In this document: positions 25,744-33,921 of the stretch, in pieces | How positions within the stretch are numbered: the stretch's first letter is position 1 | Layout of the letters: every line of letters begins with the position of its first letter | Assembly: GCF_000384815.1 (NCBI RefSeq) | Contig: NZ_ARQF01000018.1 | Coordinates: forward strand, 142,691-206,690 | From: Halodesulfovibrio aestuarii DSM 17919 = ATCC 29578 | GTDB taxonomy: Bacteria; Desulfobacterota; Desulfovibrionia; Desulfovibrionales; Desulfovibrionaceae | DNA: 64,000 nucleotides | Reading direction: 5' to 3' | The notes under the pieces: model-generated | The model's input: the letters and a program-made list of their open reading frames with translations, nothing else | Told to the model about the DNA's origin: nothing | Database searches by the model: none | Made by a program: the position numbers and the translations under genes

Positions 25744-26372
25744 TGAGACAAAGTGCTGATTTCTCACTTTATCTGGTAACAGATAGTAGTCGCTGCACAA
25801 TGATGCCGCTTGAGGATACCGTAGGTGCGGCCGTCCGTGGTGGTGTAACCATGGTTCAGTTGCGTGAAAAAAAAATGGAAACACGGAAGTTTGTTGAACT
25901 TGCACGCCAACTACGCGCGTTGTTAGCTCCACTCGAAATTCCGCTCATAATTAATGATCGTGTGGACATAGCGTTAGCTGTACGTGCTGATGGTGTTCAT
26001 GTTGGGCAAACTGATATGCGTGTGCAGGACGTGCGCGCGTTGGTCGGTGGTGATGCCATTGTGGGGATTACTGTTGAAACTCTTGAACAGATTGAAGAGG
26101 CCAATGCTCTCGACATTGACTATATAGGTATTTCTCCTGTTTTTTCTACCCCTTCAATTCCACGGGATGTAACGCCTTGGCAAATTTCAGGAGTCCAGAA
26201 AGCTCGGAATATGACGAGTCTTCCAATTGTTGGATTCGAGGGAATAACAACTGCCAATGCCGCAGAAGTTATTGCAGCAGGTGCAGACGGGGTTGCTGTT
26301 GTTTCTGCTATCTGTGGTGCTTTGTCGCCTAAAGATGCAGCAGAGGAACTACGAAAGGCTGCTTTTGTATAA
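25743..26372 (+). CDS. thiE: Thiamine-phosphate synthase ThiE
   Basis: A 209-residue TIM-barrel enzyme that couples the pyrimidine pyrophosphate and thiazole phosphate into thiamine phosphate. It has LYLVTDSS, the VQLREKKM motif, IINDRVDIALAV, DGVHVGQTDM, YIGISPVF and the AGADGVAVVSAI end. The usual GGI loop reads GFEGIT, a small deviation. It is coupled to thiM by a TAATG overlap. Confidence 0.95.
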   Translation: MRQSADFSLYLVTDSSRCTMMPLEDTVGAAVRGGVTMVQLREKKMETRKFVELARQLRALLAPLEIPLIINDRVDIALAVRADGVHVGQTDMRVQDVRALVGGDAIVGITVETLEQIEEANALDIDYIGISPVFSTPSIPRDVTPWQISGVQKARNMTSLPIVGFEGITTANAAEVIAAGADGVAVVSAICGALSPKDAAEELRKAAFV

Positions 26373-26419
26373 TTATATTGGTGTGTTTTGATTATGATTG
26401 TTATTTTTGTGAGGGTTAT

Positions 26420-26734
26420 ATGAAGATTGCTGTGGCGGCGAGAATAAGGAACGGAGTTTACGAAGTGGAGCCTGTGTTTGGCCGTGCAGATATGTTTTTG
26501 CTGGTTGACCAGAACAATGGTACGCGTGCTGTCCACGCGAACCCTTATAGGGATGATACAGAAGCGGCAGGGCGCAAGGTTGCTCAGTGGTTGATACAAG
26601 AAGGTGTTACAACCGTTTTGTGTGGTGATGTGGGAGCAAAAACCAAACTTTATCTAAGTGAACGTGGCGTGTTTTCCGGTATCGGGTACGACGGGACTGT
26701 GGATGAAGCAATAGCGAGGTTCTTTGCATCGTAG
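26420..26734 (+). CDS. NifX/NafY-like dinitrogenase cofactor-family protein
   Basis: The 104-residue protein has the compact fold pattern of the NifB-C/NifX/NafY family: KIAVAAR at the start, VFGRADMFLLVD, then GRKVAQWLIQEGVTTVLCGDVG and an end with VDEAI. In nitrogen fixers such proteins bind FeMo cofactor; stand-alone members in anaerobes have no proven role. The ATG at 26420 follows GAGGG; the frame extends 14 codons upstream without a ribosome site. It lies 47 bases after thiE and may be cotranscribed. Confidence 0.82.
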   Translation: MKIAVAARIRNGVYEVEPVFGRADMFLLVDQNNGTRAVHANPYRDDTEAAGRKVAQWLIQEGVTTVLCGDVGAKTKLYLSERGVFSGIGYDGTVDEAIARFFAS

Positions 26735-26853
26735 GTTTGTGGATGTTTTTCTATTTATGGTTTTGTATGTAAAAGCGGCTGTCAAATAATGATGAGCCGC
26801 TTTCTTGTGCTTTCCGTAATGCGTCATACGTACATTGAGTTTTGGTGCATTCT

Positions 26854-28716
26854 TTATCGTTTTTCTATGCCCAGTTTTTGCATTCTAGAACGAAGAGTTG
26901 TCGGTTTGATGCCGAGGAGTTCTGCTGCGCCGCCATTGCCTTGAACACGCCAGTTTGTGGCCTCAAGCGCTTGCATAATGTTCTCACGCTGCATGGCTGT
27001 CCATTCTGCTTCTGTTATAATATCCTGTGGAGGCGGCGCAGATGCTGGTGGTGTTGCCTGAGCTAGTGTTGAAGGGTATGCGTGCACATTCATTTCTTGC
27101 GGAGGGGTAGCATTACTGTTGTCTTGAATGTAGAGTTCCATATTACCACTGTGTGACATGATTACCGCGCGTTCAATAACGTTCTGTAACTCCCTGACGT
27201 TACCCGGCCAATTGTATTCCTGAAGTCGTTCAACGTGGTGTGGATTCAGACGTGGTGCTGAAATGTTCATGCGTTTAGCAGCAAGGTTGATAAAGTGTCG
27301 GGCAAGCAAAGGAATATCGTTACGGCGCTCCCGAAGCGGTGGCACATTGATAGGGAAAACAGAAAGACGAAAATATAAATCCTGCCGGAAGCGGCCTGCG
27401 GCAACTTCTTTTGTCAGATCTTTGTTTGTCGCTGCAACAATGCGGACATTTACTTTTCTGGAACGTTCATCACCGACAGGTTCAAATGTCCCTTCCTGCA
27501 AGACACGGAGAAGCTTGCCTTGAAGTTCCAGCGGTATTTCTCCAACTTCATCAAGGAAAAGCGTACCGTTATCAGCCATCTGGAAGCGTCCGACCCTGTC
27601 GCGAATCGCGCCGGTAAATGAGCCTTTTACGTGCCCAAAAAATTCACTTTCGAAAAGTTCGTGTGGGATTGCGGAGCAGTTAACGCGGACAAAAGCGTTT
27701 TGGTTGCGAGTAGATCGGCTATGTATAGCTTCAGCTAGCAGTTCTTTACCTGTACCGGATTCACCAAGTAAAAGCACACTTGCGTCGGTTGGAGATACCA
27801 CGTCAATTTGTTCCATGACGCGGGCAAGAGAGTCGGAGTCACCGATCAAATTGTTATCAAGACGTTTCTCCTGCACTGCACGGCGCAGGAGTTGGTTCTC
27901 CAGTTCCAGTTCGCCGCGTAGTTTTTGGATTTCTTCAAACGCAACAGCATTAACAAGAGCACGTGCCACTGTGTCCGCAAAGATTTTGTGCATTTTCTGA
28001 TGCATTGAATGCAACTGAGCAAAAGGGCCTTTCATCGGGCGGTCATAGAATGTAGAGAGAATTCCAAGAAATTCATCGTTATACATTACGGGAAATGAGG
28101 AGTAAGCTTGATACCCTTCCTTTATGGCCCACGCAGGACGATCCCACTCCTCAGGAGAAGGGCCGATAGAGGGGATCCCTCTCTGGCAGGCGTCAAAGAT
28201 AGGCTCGGTGACAGGTGCCAGCTCATATGTACCCAAAGCATGATCCCAGTTTAACGGGGAACGGTCATTGAGGCCGGAGTAAGCGACAAGTCTAAGCATT
28301 GTATCCGCTGAAGGATGCGGCGTGACAATATCCGCCATTTTTTTAGTTGGCCGGAGCCAGAAAGCCCCCATTGTAACGTGGGTGCCTTTGTAGCCGGTGC
28401 TTGCTCGTTCAATAATTTTTGATGGGTCACGTTCGTGCGCGACAGAGAGCATCAAATCCAGAAACGGTGTGATATCCAGTGAGTTTAGTTTTGTCTGAAG
28501 TCTGTTGTAGCTTTTAGGCTTTTTCTTTTGCAGCTTCGGCTGAATATCAGGCGTAGAAGGCAGAGGGAAAGTCTCCTTCTTGGCATCTTCTGGCAATGGG
28601 AAATCACTGATGGTAACATCTCGTCCGGAAAAGGTTGTGCTGAAAACTCGTCCTGTGGTTTTTTCAGTACCCAGTCCGTCTGAATCGTCATGCAACTTGC
28701 TGTTTGATTGTGGCAT
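26854..28716 (-). CDS. Sigma54-dependent transcriptional activator with GAF-like sensor domain
   Basis: The 620-residue regulator has a divergent N-terminus (1-75), a GAF-like sensory region (about 80-260), a short coiled coil, a sigma54 AAA+ domain (about 295-530) and a Fis-type helix-turn-helix (about 575-618, WRVQGNGGAAELLGIKPTTLRSR). Walker A is GESGTGKE; the sigma54-contact loop reads GSFTGA rather than GAFTGA; Walker B is LFLDEV. This is the NorR/FhlA-like class without a receiver. The ATG at 28716 has AGGA seven bases upstream. A 16-base inverted repeat overlaps its candidate promoter, suggesting autoregulation. Confidence 0.93.
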   Translation of the reverse strand: MPQSNSKLHDDSDGLGTEKTTGRVFSTTFSGRDVTISDFPLPEDAKKETFPLPSTPDIQPKLQKKKPKSYNRLQTKLNSLDITPFLDLMLSVAHERDPSKIIERASTGYKGTHVTMGAFWLRPTKKMADIVTPHPSADTMLRLVAYSGLNDRSPLNWDHALGTYELAPVTEPIFDACQRGIPSIGPSPEEWDRPAWAIKEGYQAYSSFPVMYNDEFLGILSTFYDRPMKGPFAQLHSMHQKMHKIFADTVARALVNAVAFEEIQKLRGELELENQLLRRAVQEKRLDNNLIGDSDSLARVMEQIDVVSPTDASVLLLGESGTGKELLAEAIHSRSTRNQNAFVRVNCSAIPHELFESEFFGHVKGSFTGAIRDRVGRFQMADNGTLFLDEVGEIPLELQGKLLRVLQEGTFEPVGDERSRKVNVRIVAATNKDLTKEVAAGRFRQDLYFRLSVFPINVPPLRERRNDIPLLARHFINLAAKRMNISAPRLNPHHVERLQEYNWPGNVRELQNVIERAVIMSHSGNMELYIQDNSNATPPQEMNVHAYPSTLAQATPPASAPPPQDIITEAEWTAMQRENIMQALEATNWRVQGNGGAAELLGIKPTTLRSRMQKLGIEKR

Positions 28717-28739
28717 TATTTTTCCTCGCTCCATTATTT

Positions 28740-28776
28740 CGTTACGAAAATTCGTAAACAACGAAATTTCGTAACG
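28740..28776. promoter_or_regulatory. Palindromic operator candidate before the GAF-sigma54 gene
   Basis: Inverted repeat with 16-base arms CGTTACGAAAATTCGT and ACGAAATTTCGTAACG and a five-base centre, one mismatch. On the minus strand it begins at the -10 (TACGAA) of a candidate promoter whose -35 TTGACG lies 17 bases upstream. Confidence 0.65.
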
Positions 28777-28948
28777 TAGTGATCTCTGTGCGTCAATATA
28801 AAAGTGTTGGTATCCGCTTTGTTGCAGTGAATGGCGTTCTTGGCACAGGATGTGCTAATAGAAAATAAAAGAACGGTTATACCGCTCTTTTCGGTGTCAA
28901 GTCCGTGTGGTCCCTCGCTTCACGGAAATGATTCAGTCGCTTCATTTT

Positions 28949-28988
28949 TGACAAAAGCCCAGTGTTCCCCTCACTGGGCTTTTGTCGT
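28949..28988. terminator. Terminator after the aminotransferase gene
   Basis: Hairpin ACAAAAGCCCAGTG / CACTGGGCTTTTGT with a seven-base loop. In the minus direction it is followed by TCAAAAATG. Confidence 0.85.
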
Positions 28989-29002
28989 TCTTACGGCTTT
29001 TT

Positions 29003-30142
29003 TTAACAACAAGATGTGTTGAGATAGGTCTTCCAGTCTTGCAGTGCGCTGATGAGCGTCTTCCATTCTTCAGGGGATTTAACCTGCATACGAATAAATC
29101 CCTTTTCAGTTCCCGGAATATTGTCGCAGAGGCGAATAAGAATGCTTCGTGCGAGCAGAAATTCATAGAGCGTTGCACCATGCTCCGGATTTTTTAGTTG
29201 GCAAAAAAGAAAGTTAACTCCGGAAAAAATGCAGCTTGGATTAAACACATCTGTTGTCCGTATTTTTTCTGTAAACATTGCACGGTAGATTCGCATCTGC
29301 GGCAGACGTGCGCGGTATTGTTCAATGTGTTGCAAGAAATTAATTCCGGCCTTTTGGGCAGATGCTGTAACAGTCCAAGGCATTTTGCCCTGTTTTAGTT
29401 CAGTGACGGTGTCTGTATCGCTTATTGCATAGCCAAGGCGGACACCTGTGCAGTAGAAAAATTTAGTGAAGCTGTGCATTGTGATGATTCGTGTGCCATG
29501 GTTGCACCATTTTCTATATTGAGCCGTATGTGTGGCATTATATTCCGGTTCGCCATACAAAAATTCCCGATACGTGGAATCTATCAATATACATGGACTG
29601 TGGATTGCTTGAATAATTTCCTGCATGTTCGGATAAGTGATGGTAGCAGGGTTGTTGGGTGAACAAAGCACTACGAGATCATATTTATCGGATTTGGCAA
29701 ATTCTGCGGGAGTCGGTATAAAACCGGTATTTGATGAGCAGGTGAGTACATCATAGTTATCAGCAAAAATGGAACAGGCTCTTGCATATTCCGAAAACAT
29801 GGGGCCAACGAGCAATACTTTTTTTGGTTTGAGTTGCTGGAACGTTAAGAATATTGTTTCAGTTGAGCCATGCCCGACAACGATTTCCTGCGTTGAAACA
29901 GATTCGTGTTCTGCGATTGCTGCTGTGAGTTCAGAGGCCCATGTGTCCGGATAGTGGTTGTAGTCACTGTAGCTACCATGCATATTGGAAAAAAGAATTT
30001 CTTCTGTTATATCATGGCATAGTGAGTTTGCATTACTGGAAAAGTCCGTAATGTTGTCAGGTGCCGAACCTGTTTCGCGAGCAATGCGAAAAACTTCACC
30101 CCCGTGAGCGCCGTGCTGCTTGTATGCTTGGGTAACTGTCAT
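29003..30142 (-). CDS. PLP aminotransferase, HisC/CobD (threonine-phosphate decarboxylase)-like
   Basis: The 379-residue fold type I PLP enzyme opens with HGGEVFRIARETG and DFSSNANSL, which is the signature of CobD/CobC L-threonine-O-3-phosphate decarboxylase rather than HisC (HGG..A...G...I.DFS.N.NP). Downstream are VVGHGSTE, the LVVLCSPNNPAT segment that holds the cofactor aspartate region, and the PLP lysine in SFTKFFYCTGVRLGY. A role in the aminopropanol arm of cobamide synthesis is plausible; other cobamide genes are not in the window. The ATG at 30142 is the family start, with GGAGAG somewhat far upstream. Confidence 0.82.
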   Translation of the reverse strand: MTVTQAYKQHGAHGGEVFRIARETGSAPDNITDFSSNANSLCHDITEEILFSNMHGSYSDYNHYPDTWASELTAAIAEHESVSTQEIVVGHGSTETIFLTFQQLKPKKVLLVGPMFSEYARACSIFADNYDVLTCSSNTGFIPTPAEFAKSDKYDLVVLCSPNNPATITYPNMQEIIQAIHSPCILIDSTYREFLYGEPEYNATHTAQYRKWCNHGTRIITMHSFTKFFYCTGVRLGYAISDTDTVTELKQGKMPWTVTASAQKAGINFLQHIEQYRARLPQMRIYRAMFTEKIRTTDVFNPSCIFSGVNFLFCQLKNPEHGATLYEFLLARSILIRLCDNIPGTEKGFIRMQVKSPEEWKTLISALQDWKTYLNTSCC

Positions 30143-30347
30143 GATGGTAAAAACTCTCCATGTATGCGGTAGTGCCTTGTTACATCCATTGTAGCAAGGG
30201 CTTTGGGTATACGTTAAGTGCGTTTCTTTTAAAAGAGGCAGCAGCACGCGGCTGGTGGTATAACTACACTTTGCCAATCAGATAGATTTATGGCAGAGTT
30301 GGTCGCTCTTTAACTTCTGTTTTTTTGATGTCACCATAGAGGATTGC

Positions 30348-31781
30348 ATGTCATCAAGACGTATACTTTTTCTTGCACCGGCAACTTCGATTACTCGTAT
30401 TTTCCCCCAGCTTAAAGACGCAGGTTTTGAAGTCGGGCTTGCGGAAAATTATAAGGGCGCCCTCGCATTTATTGCGAAGTCTCGTCCTGATGTAATTTTT
30501 TCGCGTCCTTCGCTGTCCGGTTATTCAGTGGAAGAATTGCTTACTGCTGCCGAAGCAGACGCAGACTTCCCATCTATTGTTGTGTTTTCTGATAAAGGAA
30601 ATGCGAGCGAAGCTGAAAAATTTCTTCAAATGGGTGCACACGACTATTGGCTTGAACCGCTACTTTTTGAGAAAATATGTGCGGTAGTACCTGAAGAGGG
30701 GAAAAAGCCAAAAGCTGTTCCACCAACTTCTACTCTTGGCGGACATAAGGCTGTTATTCCAGCAACAGAAAAAGGACCGAAGATTATCGGTTCTAACCGC
30801 GCTATGCAGCGGGTTCTGGCACTGGCACGACAGGTTGCACCATCAAAAGCGACCGTTTTAATCTCCGGCGAGTCCGGAACCGGTAAAGAAATGTTCTCCC
30901 GTTATCTGCATGCCCATTCTGATCGTGCGGATAATCCTTTTGTCGCTGTGAACTGCGCTGCATTACCGGAGCATTTGTTGGAAAGCGAACTTTTCGGGCA
31001 TGAAAAGGGTTCGTTTACAGGTGCGATTTCACGAAAACTGGGCAAATTTGAATTGGCGCATACCGGCACAATTCTTCTGGATGAAATTTCTGAAATGGAC
31101 TTGGCGTTGCAGGCTAAACTGCTACGTGTCCTTCAAGAAGGTGAGTTGGACCGTGTTGGCGGTACCGAGACTATAAAAGTCAATGTCAGGGTTCTCGCAA
31201 CAACGAACCGTAACCTTGAAGAATGGGTTAAGGAAGGACAGTTCCGCCAAGATTTATATTTCAGACTTAATGTTATTCCATTAAAACTTCCGGCACTTGC
31301 AGAACGTGGCGACGACGTGATTGAACTCGCACACTTCTTTATCGACATGTACACAAAGGAATACGCGCTTCCACCTGCTCAGGTATCTGAAGAAGCGATT
31401 TCCTGGTTGTCTACCTACAATTGGCCGGGTAACGTTCGTGAATTACAAAACCTTATGGAACGTGCTGTGTTACTTGCTGGCGGCAACGTTATTGAGCCAT
31501 GTCATTTCTTGCTTGACCCGGATAACTGGCCGCTTTTTGAAGAAGACGAGGCAGAAGAAGGTATCGATACGAGCTCGGATTCTGATGCGTGTAGCGGTGA
31601 TTGCAGTAATTTCAGCGGCAGTGTAATTCCTATTCATGAGATGGAACGTATACTTATTTTGAAAGGCTTGGAGCAGACATCGGGCAACCGTACGCAGGCA
31701 GCAGACCTGCTCGGGATTTCTGTTCGAACCTTGCGAAATAAGTTGAACGAGTACCGTAGCCAGGGGATGGATATTCCCTAG
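30348..31781 (+). CDS. Sigma54 response-regulator-like activator with degenerate receiver
   Basis: The 477-residue protein has an N-terminal receiver-like domain (1-115), a sigma54 AAA+ domain (about 145-380; Walker A GESGTGKE at 174-181, GSFTGA at 221-226, LLDE at 243-246), an acidic Ser/Asp-rich linker and a Fis-type helix-turn-helix (NRTQAADLLGISVRTLRNKL). The receiver lacks the phosphorylatable aspartate: the site reads FSRPSLSG near residue 52, and the conserved lysine of the KP motif is glutamate (YWLEPL). It is therefore probably not controlled by phosphorylation. Overall layout resembles FlrC/FlbD flagellar regulators. Confidence 0.92.
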   Translation: MSSRRILFLAPATSITRIFPQLKDAGFEVGLAENYKGALAFIAKSRPDVIFSRPSLSGYSVEELLTAAEADADFPSIVVFSDKGNASEAEKFLQMGAHDYWLEPLLFEKICAVVPEEGKKPKAVPPTSTLGGHKAVIPATEKGPKIIGSNRAMQRVLALARQVAPSKATVLISGESGTGKEMFSRYLHAHSDRADNPFVAVNCAALPEHLLESELFGHEKGSFTGAISRKLGKFELAHTGTILLDEISEMDLALQAKLLRVLQEGELDRVGGTETIKVNVRVLATTNRNLEEWVKEGQFRQDLYFRLNVIPLKLPALAERGDDVIELAHFFIDMYTKEYALPPAQVSEEAISWLSTYNWPGNVRELQNLMERAVLLAGGNVIEPCHFLLDPDNWPLFEEDEAEEGIDTSSDSDACSGDCSNFSGSVIPIHEMERILILKGLEQTSGNRTQAADLLGISVRTLRNKLNEYRSQGMDIP

Positions 31782-31844
31782 GCTCAGAGCGCACACTCAA
31801 TCGTATTGACAGGGGATGGATTCGTTGTTCTTCGCAGAAAGGGG

Positions 31845-31875
31845 TGCATCTATACCAGTGAACTGGTGTGATGCA
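31845..31875 (+). promoter_or_regulatory. Inverted repeat in the aconitase leader
   Basis: TGCATC and ACCAGT pair with ACTGGT and GATGCA around a two-base centre, about 75 bases before the aconitase ATG. It could be an operator or an mRNA hairpin. A TTGACA at 31805 upstream may be a -35 box. Confidence 0.5.
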
Positions 31876-31949
31876 GCATGTTGTATGTGATCAACAATAT
31901 AGTTTGAACAATGAGTAGAAAACTACTCGTAGCGAAAGAGGAACAAGGG

Positions 31950-33881
31950 ATGCCACAGAACGTAACGCAAAAAATAATTTCCGGACATCTGGTCTCCGGA
32001 ATCATGAGTGCCGGCAGCGAAATAGAGCTGCGTATTGATCAGACTCTTACGCAGGATGCCACAGGAACAATGGCATGCTTGCAGTTTGAAGCTTTAGGTG
32101 TAGATCGTGTTAAGACAGATTTGTCTGTAAGCTACGTTGATCACAATACATTGCAGATGGGCTTCAGAAACCCTGACGATCATCGTTATCTTAAAACGGT
32201 TGCAGAAAAGTACGGCATTGTGTTTTCTCCTGCCGGTACTGGCATCTGTCATCAGCTTCATCTTGAAAATTTTGGTAAGCCGGGGGCAACTCTGGTTGGT
32301 TCTGATAGTCATACCCCGACTGCAGGCGGCTTAGGCTCCCTTGCTATGGGGGCAGGCGGCTTGTCTGTTGCGTTGGCAATGGCTGGCGAACCGTACACTA
32401 TTAGCATGCCACAGGTTGTTCGTGTCTACTTGGAAGGCGAACTTACTGGTTGGGCGTCTGCTAAAGATGTTATTTTGCACTTATTAGGTATGCTCACTGT
32501 AAAGGGTGGTGTAGGTAAAGTTTTTGAATTTGCCGGCCCTGGTGTAGCTTCCCTTTCTGTGCCTGAACGTGCTGTCATTACTAATATGGGAGCAGAGCTC
32601 GGTGCGACTACCTCACTCTTCCCGAGTGATGAAAATACCCGTGAATTTTTGACCCGCATGGGACGTCCACAAGACTGGACAGAGCTTGTTGCGGATGAAG
32701 GTGCAGAGTACGACGAAGAAATTCGCATTACACTCAATGACCTTGAACCGCTTGCAGCGAAGCCGCATATGCCTGATCAGGTTGTTACCGTTGCCAGTCT
32801 TGCTGGCACTAAAGTTAATCAGGTTGCTATCGGTTCCTGTACAAACTCTTCCTATGCAGACCTTGCCTCTGTGGCAAACTTGTTTGCAGGTAAGCACGTT
32901 AAGTTTGAAACGGATACTCTGGTCAGCCCGGGTTCTAAGCAGGTGTTGAAAATGCTTGCCAGCGAGGGGCTGCTTGAAAATATTATTGATTCCGGTGCTC
33001 GTCTTTTAGAGTGTTCATGCGGACCGTGCATTGGCATGGGTGGTTCTCCGGTTTCTGAAGGTGTGTCTGTACGTACCTTTAACAGAAACTTTGAGGGACG
33101 TTCCGGTACCAAGGATGCACAGGTTTACCTGGTAAGTCCGTTGACAGCAGCTATGGCTGCTTTGCATGGTGAATTCACAGATCCAGCAAGCTGGGGTGAT
33201 GCACCACAGATTCCAGAATTACCACAGACTATTCCGTCTATTCGGAATCAGTTCATTTTTCCTCCAGAAGATGGTTCAAAGGTCGAAGTTCTGCGTGGGC
33301 CAAACATTGTACCGCTTGAACAATTCGCAGCTGTTGACGCTGACATTGACGCAAATGTGCTCATTGTAGCCGGAGATAACATTACCACTGACCATATTAT
33401 GCCTGCCGGAGCTGTTATTACGGCGTTACGTTCTAATGTACCGGCAATCAGTGAGCATGTATTTGAGCGAATGGATGCCTCATTTGCTTCCCGCGCAAAG
33501 AACACCGCAAACGGTGTGATTGTTGCCGGTGAAAATTATGGTCAAGGCTCTTCAAGAGAACATGCGGCACTTGCACCACGCCATTTGGGTGTTCGTGCTG
33601 TCGTAGCTAAATCTTTTGCACGCATTCACCGCGCTAACCTTGTTAACTTCGGTATCCTTCCGCTTATTTTGGTGGATAAAGAAGCATACGCAGAGTTTAT
33701 GCAGGAACAAAAAATCACAGTACCGGCGCTTGCAATTGCAGCCGGCGAGCCTGTTGAGCTTATTTTGTCTTCCGGAAAGCGTGTAACTGTAATAAACGAT
33801 TTGACGCAAAAAGAACTGGATATAATTAGAGCAGGGGGTCTGCTCAATTATGTCCGTTTCTCCAAAAGTCGTAAGGCCTAG
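31950..33881 (+). CDS. Aconitate hydratase
   Basis: The 643-residue enzyme isomerises citrate and isocitrate through a 4Fe-4S cluster. It is of the short, mitochondrial-like/LeuCD-fused type common in anaerobes. Cluster cysteines sit in IGSCTNSSYADL and SCGPCIGMGGSP; GSDSHTPTAGGLG and the C-terminal swivel domain with GENYGQGSSREHAAL are clear. The ATG at 31950 is chosen because GAGG lies upstream and the residues before it are not family-like. It precedes ppiD by 40 bases. In sulfate reducers it feeds the incomplete citric acid pathway to 2-oxoglutarate. Confidence 0.95.
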   Translation: MPQNVTQKIISGHLVSGIMSAGSEIELRIDQTLTQDATGTMACLQFEALGVDRVKTDLSVSYVDHNTLQMGFRNPDDHRYLKTVAEKYGIVFSPAGTGICHQLHLENFGKPGATLVGSDSHTPTAGGLGSLAMGAGGLSVALAMAGEPYTISMPQVVRVYLEGELTGWASAKDVILHLLGMLTVKGGVGKVFEFAGPGVASLSVPERAVITNMGAELGATTSLFPSDENTREFLTRMGRPQDWTELVADEGAEYDEEIRITLNDLEPLAAKPHMPDQVVTVASLAGTKVNQVAIGSCTNSSYADLASVANLFAGKHVKFETDTLVSPGSKQVLKMLASEGLLENIIDSGARLLECSCGPCIGMGGSPVSEGVSVRTFNRNFEGRSGTKDAQVYLVSPLTAAMAALHGEFTDPASWGDAPQIPELPQTIPSIRNQFIFPPEDGSKVEVLRGPNIVPLEQFAAVDADIDANVLIVAGDNITTDHIMPAGAVITALRSNVPAISEHVFERMDASFASRAKNTANGVIVAGENYGQGSSREHAALAPRHLGVRAVVAKSFARIHRANLVNFGILPLILVDKEAYAEFMQEQKITVPALAIAAGEPVELILSSGKRVTVINDLTQKELDIIRAGGLLNYVRFSKSRKA

Positions 33882-33921
33882 GCGTGGGCTTTACCATATC
33901 CTCATAGAAAAGGATTAATGT

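Noticed and set aside
28834..28850. Sigma54 promoter TGGCAC-N5-GTGCT
   Set aside because: The -12 element lacks the TTGC match and no plus-strand gene follows; the next gene is on the opposite strand.
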